A stretch of DNA of 61,234 nucleotides from Mangrovibacterium marinum (lineage in GTDB: Bacteria > Bacteroidota > Bacteroidia > Bacteroidales > Prolixibacteraceae): NCBI RefSeq assembly GCF_003046625.1, contig NZ_QAAD01000014.1, forward strand, positions 39,489 through 100,722, written 5' to 3'. Position 1 is the first letter of the stretch; each line of letters starts with the position of its first letter. The notes beneath the pieces were generated by a model, which saw only the letters and a program-made list of their open reading frames with translations, was not told the DNA's origin and searched no databases. Below, one piece after another: positions 53,546 to 61,234 of the stretch. A program made the position numbers and the translations under genes.

Positions 53546-55384
53546 TTAATACCCAGGGTTTTGAACCAATTTTTCGTTTTTGTTAATTTCTGATTGCGGG
53601 ATAGGCATCAGGTAAAAAGCAGGCGAACGAAACTGGCGCTGGAAGGGAACTGTGGTTACGCGGAAGAACTCATCGTCCGTGGCGCCCTGAATGTTCATAC
53701 CTTTGGCTTGTACGCCCAAATAGTCTTCAGCAATCATCCAGCGTCTTAAATCCCAGAAGCGTTGGTTTTCCAGATATAGCTCAATAGTGCGTTCGTCACG
53801 AACAATACGGCGTAGTGTTTCTTTAGTTGAGGCTCCGCCAACAACCCCCCAGGCTTCATCAATTGTTGGGATCCCCGCACGTGTGCGAACTCGATCGATG
53901 TATTCCTTAGCCGTTGCAAATTCAGTCGCACTGCCGTACTCGATTAGCGCTTCAGCATATATCAGGTACAAATCTGCCAGCCGAATAACAGGCCATGGAT
54001 ATTGTTGAGATGGAGCCATTAAAGTAGGTTGTTCCAATTTAGGGTGAACACCTTTTTTGTTCAAATAGCCCGTAGGGGTATAGTTGTTGCTGCGACCATT
54101 GATCCCACAGTTATCATTTTTTCGAAACTGGGTTTTGATTTGTTCCACCACTTCGCCATCGACGTCGCGGATAATTTCGTAATAGCTGTTGTGGTATCCC
54201 ACCCATGCATCAAAACGCGGTTCACGGTGTAGGTTTAGGTTTAGGGTTGTACCGTTTGGCCCCGTGGCAATAGCATACCGGTTATCGTAGTCAAAATTTG
54301 GGTCTACGTCTATTGGTAAGCCATTTTCGGTGTAAAACGATTCGACCATTGTCAGCGTTGGAGCAACACCATTCCATGCCCGCCCCTGGATAAAGGGAGT
54401 TGACTTGTTTTGCAACTCATAGGTGCCTTCATTTCGAGTATCTGCCCAAAGCAGTTCTTGACTATAGCGGTCGATGAAGGTATAACGTAGATCGCGTAAG
54501 GTTTCATCCAATGGATAGGTTTCGCCCAACGATTCGTTGTACGAATATAACGCATGTCCATTGGCTTCAGCCAGTTGAATGGCCTCGCTGGCTGCATCGG
54601 CTGCTCTTTTCCACTTTTCAGGGTTGTAGGTGGTGCTAATCAGCAGGTTTCCTTCCTCGTCTTTAAAGTCGGTGTAGAAACTGGTTTGGTCTTCTCCTCC
54701 ACCGTTAAACAAGGGCGAGGCTGCCATTAAGAGCGCTCTGGCCTTTAAGGCTTTTGCTGCAATGCTGGTTGCGCGTCCATAGGCGGAGGTTGACGAATAT
54801 CTTACTGGCAGTTCGGCGGCAGCTTCGTCGAATGTTTTGGCGATAAAATCAATCACATCGTCAAAGTGCGCACGCGAGGGAAAGTCCTCAAAGGGCGTAT
54901 TGATATCAGCAACTCCGTCAACAATGATCGTTGGACCGTAGTTGCGCGCCAGCAAGAAGTGATAGTAGGCAATTAGGAACTTCGCTTCTGCTTTGTACAG
55001 GGTTTTGTTTTGGTCACTTAATCCCGGGGTTTGATCAATGCCGTCAATGAGCAAGTAACATTGACGAATGCCCTTAAATAAGGTGTTCCAATATGAAATA
55101 ACCGGGTTCGAAGCGGTGAAATTTCCTTTTGGAAAGTTGGCAAAAGTTTCGTGCTCGAATGCCGTAACTACTTCGTCGGCGGTCATAAAATCGATCGATC
55201 CGGTTCCTGATCGCGGGTTCGGGATATAACTGTAACAGGAGTACAAGAAGTTTTCGGCCGCATAAATGTTTTTAAATGCGTCGGCTTCGGTTGGTCGCTC
55301 ATCCGGCACTACGTCCAGATAATCGGTACAGCCTGCAAAGGCGACCACCAACACCAGGGCTATAAGTTGTTTAAATACGTTCAT
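53546..55384 (-). CDS. SusD/RagB family nutrient-binding lipoprotein
   Basis: A 612-residue SusD-like lipoprotein (lipobox AFAGCTDYLDVVPDERPTEADAF written in two parts: AFAGC, then the typical DYLDVVPDE). TPR-like helices at the N-terminus (KFLIAYYHFLLARNYGPTII) and the C-terminal VIRLADLYLIYAEALIEYG and RRIVRDERTIELYLENQRFWDLRRW segments are the family signatures. It sits on the cell surface as the lid of the SusC transporter and captures oligomeric substrate. 14 bases separate it from susC. Confidence 0.96.
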   Translation of the reverse strand: MNVFKQLIALVLVVAFAGCTDYLDVVPDERPTEADAFKNIYAAENFLYSCYSYIPNPRSGTGSIDFMTADEVVTAFEHETFANFPKGNFTASNPVISYWNTLFKGIRQCYLLIDGIDQTPGLSDQNKTLYKAEAKFLIAYYHFLLARNYGPTIIVDGVADINTPFEDFPSRAHFDDVIDFIAKTFDEAAAELPVRYSSTSAYGRATSIAAKALKARALLMAASPLFNGGGEDQTSFYTDFKDEEGNLLISTTYNPEKWKRAADAASEAIQLAEANGHALYSYNESLGETYPLDETLRDLRYTFIDRYSQELLWADTRNEGTYELQNKSTPFIQGRAWNGVAPTLTMVESFYTENGLPIDVDPNFDYDNRYAIATGPNGTTLNLNLHREPRFDAWVGYHNSYYEIIRDVDGEVVEQIKTQFRKNDNCGINGRSNNYTPTGYLNKKGVHPKLEQPTLMAPSQQYPWPVIRLADLYLIYAEALIEYGSATEFATAKEYIDRVRTRAGIPTIDEAWGVVGGASTKETLRRIVRDERTIELYLENQRFWDLRRWMIAEDYLGVQAKGMNIQGATDDEFFRVTTVPFQRQFRSPAFYLMPIPQSEINKNEKLVQNPGY

Positions 55385-55398
55385 AATTCCGATTCTTT

Positions 55399-58300
55399 TT
55401 ACAATGACATTTGAATACCAATATTGAATACGCGTTGTGTCGGATATTTCAGGCCATTTCCGCCTCCCATTTCAGGATCCCAAAGGTCGAACTTGGAGAA
55501 AGTCAGCAAGTTCATACCACTCACGTAAAAACGCATGAATTTATGAGTATACCCAACTTCCAGGTTTTTAAGCTTGAGGAAAGCACCGTTACGCAACCAG
55601 TAAGATGAATTGGCGGTGTTGTTGGGGTGATCCAGTTTGCTTAGACGAGGATACGCTGCATACACGTTTTGGTCTTCTACACTCCAGTAGTCGTCTGCAA
55701 TGAAACTAAGTACATTGCGGATGCTGCTTGTTCCGAATGGATGGAAGCCATTGATGAAGAATGACGTGTGTGCTACTCCCTGGAAGTAGAATGAGAAGTC
55801 CAGTTTTTTGTACTGGAATGAAGGGCCAAAACCATAAACGATTTCGGGAACCGTTGGATGTCCCATCGGGATGCGGTCATCACTGTTGACCAAGTCCAGA
55901 CCATCAATGTCGGCAGTAATGTTGGTGTATTTAATATCGCCAGGCAGGACCGTCCCCCCAAGTTGCTGTGTCGGGCTATTCTCAATTTCAGCCTCGTCAA
56001 TGAACAGGCGTTCTGCTTGGTAGCCCCATAAGGTGTTCACCGGCTGCCCCACACCCGACAAGTTCGGATATTTACTGAATTTGGGTTCGTCCTTTTCAAG
56101 TACTTTGTTGCGGGCATAGGTGAAGGTACTTTTGAATTGCATCGAGAAGTCGTTTGAAAATTTGTGGTTCACATCGATGGCAATGTCAAAACCTTTGTTC
56201 TCCACTTTCCCCAGGTTTCCGAAGATATTTGTTCCATCGGTACCAAATGAGGTTGGGATAACCTGACGAGCCAGAAAGATTCCATCTCGCGTTTCTTTAT
56301 AAAAGTCGGCAACCACGTTGATTTTGTCAAACAATCGCAGGTCAAGTCCCATATTTAACTTCGTACCGATCTCCCAAGAAATGTCTCTGTTTTCGTACCG
56401 ATTGTAAACTGGACCGCTTCTTGTGTAGTTTTGGTCGATGCCGGTGGTGTAGCCCGAGCCGCTCAGGTCGATATCGGATAAGTAAACAAAGCGTTCGCCG
56501 CCAATTTGGTCGTTACCTACTTTACCCCATGAGGCGCGTAACTTCAACCATGAAATAACGTCTTTCACTGGATCCCAGAATTTTTCGTTACTCACAACGT
56601 AGCCAACTGCGGCTGAAGGAAAAAAGCCAAAACGTTTTCCTTTGGCAAAGTTTTCACTCCCGTTGTAACCAAAGTTGACCTCAAAAAGGTAGCGGTCGTC
56701 GTAGCCATAGGTTGCACGACCAGCAATGCCTTGGGTGCGTTGTGGCAAGGACGAAATTAATCCGTCGGGATTGTTTACCATGTACTCGTCTTGTGTGTAC
56801 AACAACATCCCGGATACGTTATGCACGTCGAATGTGCGATCGTATTGGAATTGTGTTTGGAAGTAAAGCGAACGGTCGCCAGAGGTGCCGGTGCTTGTGC
56901 CCAATGTTGCGGATTGAACGTTCCCAACCAGCTCAAAATCGTAATCGTAGCCGCCTTCGCCGTTTTCACTGATGTTAGATGCCGTGTATTGGTTGACACC
57001 TCCGGAGCGGGTAACAGTTGTATTACTCCAGTTTTTGAATGATGCCATAGCCCGAAAAGTCAGTCCTTTAGTCACAAAGTCGAGCTTTTGTTCGCCATCA
57101 AGTGTTGCAATTACTGTACTTTGAAAGCCATCGCTGTAACCTTTTACCATTTCTGCAAATGGATTGCGGTAGCCATCGTTAAAGCGACCTCCTGATTTAC
57201 CGCCGAATGCGATGTGATCGAGCACGCCGTCGTTCCCAAATGAAGTAGGAATCATCTCGGTTGGCCACATGATTGGGAAGTCAACGGGGTTGGCTTCCAT
57301 GGTCAATGCAAAAACGTCCTGTGCTCCAATCGAGGGGCCGTGGTAGTCGCGAAGCTGCGTGTTCAAGCGTAATGATACACGGGTCGATGGTGTTAAGTAG
57401 GCATTGATGTTATTTTGGAAAGTATAACGCTTCACTTTAACATTATTGTCGTACGAGTTGATGTTAAACTTTTTCAGGATTCCGTTATCTATGTTGGCCG
57501 AAACGTTCATGAAATAGTCCATCTTTTTACCTCCGCCCAATAGGCTAACGTTGGCACTTTGGTTCATTGTATAATCCTTGAAAAGCTCGTTGTACCAGTC
57601 AACATTGGGATATAGGTAAGGGTTTAGGCCCTGGCGTGTTGCATCAATTTTGCTTTGCTCGTACGGAATATCACCGGTGCTACGTCCGATAACAGCTTCG
57701 TTATACATCTCCATGAAGGTTGGCCCATCAACAAATTCGGGAACTGAAGTCGGCGTTGAAATGGAGTTTTCAACACGTACATTCACCTTTACTTTGTCCA
57801 TATCCTTACCACTTTTTGTTGTAACAATCATCACCCCGTTGGCACCGCGTGTTCCGTAAAGAGCAGTTGCCGTGGCATCTTTCAGGATCGAGAAGCTTTC
57901 GATAACTTCCGGTGGAAGGGAGTTTAGGTCGCCTGAAGAAACCTCTACTCCGTCGACAATGATGAGGGGATTCGTTGCACCACTAAAGGTTGAAATACCT
58001 CGGATGTAGAAGCTTGCTCCGTCAGCACCTGGTTCTCCGGTGCGTTGGAACGCGATTACACCCGCTAGTTTTCCCGCGAATGAGGTTGAAATGTTACTGG
58101 AAGGAACTTTCAGTATTTCCGGTTCAATAGACTGTACCGAACCAACAATACTTACCTTGCGCTGCGTTCCGTAGCCAACAACGGTTACTTCATCCAGTCC
58201 TAAGGTTTCGTCCTTCAAGGTGATATTCACAACCTGTTGGTCGGCAATTACAATTTCTTGCGATTGCATACCCACAAAGGAGAAGACCAGGGTTGCTCCT

Positions 58301-58824
58301 CGTCCGGCGTTGATCGTATAATTACCGTCCGCATCAGTCACCGTTCCGATAGTCGTACCTTTGATAAAAACACTTACTCCCGGTACCGGAACTCCCCCAT
58401 TATCAACTACTTTTCCTTTGATTGCCCGGGTTGCTTGCTGGTCTACATTGGGTGTTGCATTCTGATGAACAACAACTTGATCTTCTCGTATTGTATAGGA
58501 CAAGCTGTTATTGGTCAACAAGTAGTTCATTACTTCCTCTATTGAGGCATCATTGAAGTTGAGATTGAATTTTTTTGACAAATCAACATCTTCCGATTTA
58601 TACAGAATTTTATAATGCGACGAAGAGCGAATCATACTGAATGCTTCATTCAGAGTTATATCTCGTGCATTCAGGGTTAGCTTCTGAACTTGAGAGTAGC
58701 TTTCGCTGGCTGTCGCAAAAATGATGTTGGTCAAGATTAAGAAAAAGGTCATTTTCATAATTACAAACCATCTGGGTGGCCATGGTCGTTTGGATGGAGC
58801 ATGGCCAAATGTTGTTTTTTTCAT
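55399..58824 (-). CDS. SusC/RagA TonB-dependent transporter with STN domain
   Basis: A 1141-residue outer-membrane transporter. After a signal region (FFLILTNIIFATASESYS) comes an STN domain (about 50-115, KLTLNARDITLNEAFSMI), then a carboxypeptidase-regulatory-like domain (GKVVDNGGVPVPGVSVFIKG), the TonB box region VTVVGYGTQRKV, the plug (LIIVDGVEVSSGDLNSLPPE; ATALYGTRGANGVMIVTTK) and a 22-strand barrel ending with FNIGIQMSL. The STN domain contacts FecR, so substrate uptake should signal through FecR to the sigma factor at 60195. Partner of the SusD protein downstream. Confidence 0.97.
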   Translation of the reverse strand: MKKTTFGHAPSKRPWPPRWFVIMKMTFFLILTNIIFATASESYSQVQKLTLNARDITLNEAFSMIRSSSHYKILYKSEDVDLSKKFNLNFNDASIEEVMNYLLTNNSLSYTIREDQVVVHQNATPNVDQQATRAIKGKVVDNGGVPVPGVSVFIKGTTIGTVTDADGNYTINAGRGATLVFSFVGMQSQEIVIADQQVVNITLKDETLGLDEVTVVGYGTQRKVSIVGSVQSIEPEILKVPSSNISTSFAGKLAGVIAFQRTGEPGADGASFYIRGISTFSGATNPLIIVDGVEVSSGDLNSLPPEVIESFSILKDATATALYGTRGANGVMIVTTKSGKDMDKVKVNVRVENSISTPTSVPEFVDGPTFMEMYNEAVIGRSTGDIPYEQSKIDATRQGLNPYLYPNVDWYNELFKDYTMNQSANVSLLGGGKKMDYFMNVSANIDNGILKKFNINSYDNNVKVKRYTFQNNINAYLTPSTRVSLRLNTQLRDYHGPSIGAQDVFALTMEANPVDFPIMWPTEMIPTSFGNDGVLDHIAFGGKSGGRFNDGYRNPFAEMVKGYSDGFQSTVIATLDGEQKLDFVTKGLTFRAMASFKNWSNTTVTRSGGVNQYTASNISENGEGGYDYDFELVGNVQSATLGTSTGTSGDRSLYFQTQFQYDRTFDVHNVSGMLLYTQDEYMVNNPDGLISSLPQRTQGIAGRATYGYDDRYLFEVNFGYNGSENFAKGKRFGFFPSAAVGYVVSNEKFWDPVKDVISWLKLRASWGKVGNDQIGGERFVYLSDIDLSGSGYTTGIDQNYTRSGPVYNRYENRDISWEIGTKLNMGLDLRLFDKINVVADFYKETRDGIFLARQVIPTSFGTDGTNIFGNLGKVENKGFDIAIDVNHKFSNDFSMQFKSTFTYARNKVLEKDEPKFSKYPNLSGVGQPVNTLWGYQAERLFIDEAEIENSPTQQLGGTVLPGDIKYTNITADIDGLDLVNSDDRIPMGHPTVPEIVYGFGPSFQYKKLDFSFYFQGVAHTSFFINGFHPFGTSSIRNVLSFIADDYWSVEDQNVYAAYPRLSKLDHPNNTANSSYWLRNGAFLKLKNLEVGYTHKFMRFYVSGMNLLTFSKFDLWDPEMGGGNGLKYPTQRVFNIGIQMSL

Positions 58825-58925
58825 ACTTTTGGTCAGTGTTTAAATTAAAAATTTACGTAGTGTCTTTGTTTGCGAAGAACGCGTTTGTTTTTTTCGGATC
58901 ATGCGGCAACATGATCCGTTTTTTT
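58824..58925 (+). ncRNA. Candidate antisense RNA opposite the susC leader
   Basis: On the plus strand TACTTTTG (58824-58831) fits the -7 box TAnnTTTG and a very strong terminator lies at 58895-58925. A transcript from about 58838 to 58925 (some 90 nt) would be complementary to the 5' leader of susC. The upstream -33 box is poor. Cis-antisense RNAs at susC homologues are known in Bacteroides fragilis (DonS), which supports the idea. Confidence 0.4.
58895..58925 (+). terminator. Plus-strand terminator between susC and fecR
   Basis: CGGATCATG (58895-58903) and CATGATCCG (58910-58918) form a perfect 9-bp stem with a 6-base loop, followed by seven T residues on the plus strand. On the minus strand, the direction of both neighbouring genes, A residues follow instead, so it cannot terminate fecR. 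Confidence 0.8.
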
Positions 58926-58959
58926 ATTGGGGTAGCCTGGTCCCCGTGGCTTTTTCGGA

Positions 58960-59931
58960 TTATAAGGCTGATAAATAGATTGTATTGGTTGAGGTATCTA
59001 ATTGGTAACTAAATGGTGTTAGCAGTTTTATGGTCTCCAGGATATCGATGAGGGTTTCTTTTTCGAAATCACCATTCAACAGGATTTCCTGTAGAGCTTT
59101 GTTTTTGAAAATAATATCTACGTCGTAATATCGCTCCAAGGTCTTTGCCAGATCAACAAAGCGCTCGTTACGGAACGAAAGCTTTCTGTGAGACCAATCA
59201 TTGAGATCGGAATCTCGGAAACGGCTATCGGTGACCTCTTGGCTGACTTTGTCATAAACGGCCTTTTGGTAAGGCTTTAGCTCTATTTGGCCTGTTTGTG
59301 CGCCTGCTTGGTCAAAGAAGTTCAGCTTTACACCGCCTTCAACAAGCATAATCACATCTTGATCATCGGATGAGTAGCTACTCATGTTGAAGCTGGTTCC
59401 CGTCACTTCCAGCCTGCTGGATTGTGTACTGACGATAAACGGTTTTTGGCGATCTTTCCGAACATCGAAATAAGCCTCTCCGTCCAGATGTACCTCCCGT
59501 TGTTCTTTACCAAAGTGAAGCGGGTAGCTAAGGGTTGAAGCCGGAGCTAGTTGCACTTGGGAGCTGTCGGGCAAAATGATTACACGACATTCTCCGCGCT
59601 GCAATGTTATGGTCGTCCACTTTAATGTTTCCGGTGTTTTATGTATCCAGGTTAATATTCCTCCTACAAAAGCAGCAAGAATCAAGAATGCCGCGATTTT
59701 GCTTGTTTTTAAAAATAACATCCGGCGACGCTGCTTTTGTTGTAGGTGTTGAAAACGGGAGTTCAGCCAGATTTTGTTCGGCGAAGATCCGAGTAAATGC
59801 ACGATTCCGAAGTAAGATTTCCGGGCTGCATTTAGTTTCTCGGGAGAACGATTGAGCTGATCCAACAGTTGCTGGTTTTCCTCGTCGTTGCTATTTCCTG
59901 ATATAAAATTATTAAAAAGATCTTTATCCAT
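58960..59931 (-). CDS. FecR-family anti-sigma factor
   Basis: A 323-residue inner-membrane protein. A cytoplasmic N-terminal segment (about 1-78) is followed by one membrane helix (TSKIAAFLILAAFVGGILTW), the periplasmic FecR domain (RVIILPDSSQVQLAPASTLS; EVHLDGEAYFDVRKDRQKPF; EVTGTSFNMSSYSSD) and a C-terminal DUF4974 domain (DLAKTLERYYDVDIIFKNK) that binds the STN domain of SusC. It holds the ECF sigma factor inactive until substrate uptake is signalled. Divergent from the sigma gene; same strand as susC. Confidence 0.95.
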   Translation of the reverse strand: MDKDLFNNFISGNSNDEENQQLLDQLNRSPEKLNAARKSYFGIVHLLGSSPNKIWLNSRFQHLQQKQRRRMLFLKTSKIAAFLILAAFVGGILTWIHKTPETLKWTTITLQRGECRVIILPDSSQVQLAPASTLSYPLHFGKEQREVHLDGEAYFDVRKDRQKPFIVSTQSSRLEVTGTSFNMSSYSSDDQDVIMLVEGGVKLNFFDQAGAQTGQIELKPYQKAVYDKVSQEVTDSRFRDSDLNDWSHRKLSFRNERFVDLAKTLERYYDVDIIFKNKALQEILLNGDFEKETLIDILETIKLLTPFSYQLDTSTNTIYLSAL

Positions 59932-60194
59932 GTTTTTGAGCTTCTATGCTTATTAAAACGACAAAAAAAGAAACTACCCTAAACCAAAATGCTTTTTTTT
60001 TTACTTTTGGAAAGCGCTTAGGCGTATGGCTTTTGGGGCATACGTACACGTATCTTTCCCTCGCTGTTCTTTGCGACCTGTTTCATTCTGTCTTTTGGCA
60101 TTTACTTGTTGATTGACAAGAAGGGAGAATAACAGTTATGTACTTATATATAAGAAGGGGACTTAAGGAGTTGCAAATTTAATACAGATGGAAG

Positions 60195-60740
60195 GTGGCA
60201 AAAGAGTTGCAGAATGGTTTTGTGGATTTTCGGGAGGTGTTCGATTGCCTTTTTGCTGAGTTGTGTCATTTTGCGAACAGTTTTTTGCAGGATTTTGAGC
60301 AAAGTGAAGATGTGGTCCAGGATATATTGTTGAAGTATTGGGAGCGACATCGTCTGTTTGCGGACATGAAGGCAAGTAGGGCGTGGTTATATAAAGCTGT
60401 TCGCAATAAGTGTCTCGATCTCCTAAAAAAGGAGCGCAAGACCGGGGCGAGGATTCAGGTTTTGGAATTACTCACCCTGCAGGCTCCTCCTGATTTCAAT
60501 GGCCTGGAGATTTACGAAATAGACAAGCAGGTCGAAGCTGCCTTGGAGTCGATGTCGGAAACAACGGCGAGGATCTTCTCCCTCAGCCGAACCTCTGGAC
60601 TTTCCTACAAGCAAATAGCTCAGGAGTTAAACGTCTCTGTGAAAACAATTGAATACCACATGTCAAAAGCGTTGGCGACGATGAATAGTTACCTTCGTGA
60701 GTTCATTTGTTTGTTTTTGTTGTTTTACATGAAGCTATAG
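60195..60740 (+). CDS. ECF sigma factor (FecI-like)
   Basis: A 181-residue RNA polymerase sigma factor. Region 2 is visible as DVVQDILLKYWERHRLF and AWLYKAVRNKCLDLLKKERK, and region 4 as SRTSGLSYKQIAQELNVSVK with TIEYHMSKALATM. It should direct transcription of the susC-susD locus under control of FecR. The start is GTG at 60195; an ATG at 60188 is in another frame. The 263-base gap to fecR holds a small inverted repeat, CTTGT-N6-ACAAG (60107-60122), but no clear promoter. Confidence 0.92.
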   Translation: MAKELQNGFVDFREVFDCLFAELCHFANSFLQDFEQSEDVVQDILLKYWERHRLFADMKASRAWLYKAVRNKCLDLLKKERKTGARIQVLELLTLQAPPDFNGLEIYEIDKQVEAALESMSETTARIFSLSRTSGLSYKQIAQELNVSVKTIEYHMSKALATMNSYLREFICLFLLFYMKL

Positions 60741-61089
60741 AAGCGGCTAAGCCGCTTAATAAGCAATACGCTGCCTCAGCCGGGGTAGATTGTATATATT
60801 CCTAACAAATATGTTTGTTGTTCTGTAATGATCCAGTGGAGTGGTGCCCGGGTGCATAAGGAGATTGATTGTGGTGTTGTGGCTTTCTGGATCTGCCTGG
60901 TGGGCCATTCGCGCTGTGCTTGTTTTTTTGTGTTCCGGATGGAGGATTTCGCATCGGTGAGGGTATTGGGGGATAAATATTCATAGAGGTTTTTGTCGTG
61001 TTAAAATAATACATCGACCTAATTCGTTGTGGGTCAGTTTTAAAGTTGGTTGTGCCGGAGAGAACTTCGAAAAAACTTCACATCAGGTG
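60741..61089. other. Intergenic region after the sigma gene
   Basis: The near-perfect palindrome AAGCGGCTAAGCCGCTT (60743-60759) directly after the stop may act as a weak terminator, although no T run follows. The remainder has no supportable gene or shared repeat. Confidence 0.5.
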
Positions 61090-61119
61090 TTGCAAAGCAG
61101 AAAATAGTCTCTATATTTG
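61090..61119 (+). promoter_or_regulatory. Strong Bacteroidota promoter at the right edge
   Basis: TTG (61090-61092), 19 bases, then TATATTTG (61112-61119): an exact match to the -33/-7 pattern with ideal spacing. The leader begins ATCCGCTTTTGAGAAACAAC, which resembles leaders of rRNA or tRNA operons in this phylum. A second TTTG at 61225-61228 could be the -33 box of a tandem promoter just outside the window. No structural RNA is inside the window itself. Confidence 0.6.
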
Positions 61120-61234
61120 CATCCGCTTTTGAGAAACAACGGCACACAAGCCGAAGCAATCGGAAGCCGCGTTCTGTGAGGGTTTTAGAGGATTCGAGAG
61201 CTTTGAAAAAATCTTTAAAAAGAATTTGGAAAAG

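Noticed and set aside
60743-60759. Terminator of the sigma factor gene
   Set aside because: The palindrome is near perfect but no T run follows on either strand; recorded only as a palindrome.

Overview
The window reads as chromosomal DNA of a Bacteroidota bacterium, most likely an anaerobic or facultative member of the Marinilabiliales/Prolixibacteraceae type. The taxonomic level is inference. The signs are SusC/SusD pairs, an ECF-sigma/FecR pair, BACON and discoidin domains, TAnnTTTG-type promoter boxes, few Shine-Dalgarno sequences, and a complete molybdenum nitrogenase locus with NifI1/NifI2 between nifH and nifD. I see no tRNA, rRNA, CRISPR array, insertion sequence or prophage inside the window.

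Layout. 1-426: repeat modules. 427-9754: housekeeping and envelope genes (glycosyltransferase, GHL10 hydrolase, BadF-type sugar kinase, lipoprotein, mfd, thioredoxin-like protein, TM2 protein) and a candidate small RNA at about 4561-4721. 10252-17463: a membrane-bound TPR/AraC regulator divergent from a four-gene operon of secreted proteins of unknown function. 17556-26239: pyrC, a Dpm1-like glycosyltransferase, a NifA-type sigma-54 activator followed by a GNAT acetyltransferase, an Nramp transporter, a DUF423 protein and a malic enzyme. 26240-27550: 1.3 kb of repeats without genes. 27621-33867: a marR-adaptor-RND pump-TolC operon with a visible operator. 34040-35086: a CNNM/CBS membrane protein.

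35485-46717 is the nitrogen-fixation cluster: nifH, nifI1, nifI2, nifD, nifK, nifE, nifN, nifB (fused to a NifX-like domain), a thioredoxin-like [2Fe-2S] ferredoxin, nifV and a small helical protein of unknown function, closed by a strong terminator. NifHDK form the enzyme; NifE, NifN, NifB and NifV make FeMo-cofactor; NifI1/I2 should give the ammonium switch-off; NifA, 14 kb upstream, is the likely transcriptional activator. There is no nifL, nifU, nifS, nifW or nifZ in the window.

46874-60740 is a polysaccharide/glycoprotein utilisation locus: divergent ECF sigma factor and FecR, SusC with an STN signalling domain, SusD, a discoidin lipoprotein, an M60 (mucin-type) peptidase and a GH84 hexosaminidase. 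This gene content points to O-glycosylated protein as substrate. A strong plus-strand terminator opposite the susC leader suggests an antisense RNA. The right edge (61090-61234) carries a textbook Bacteroidota promoter and leader resembling those of rRNA operons.

The observations I consider most worth following are a 13-bp perfect palindrome inside the nifV reading frame, the complex control region upstream of nifH, the candidate small RNAs at 4.6 kb and 58.9 kb, the four-gene secreted cassette, and the mirrored mosaic of repeat modules at the two repeat-rich intergenic regions.
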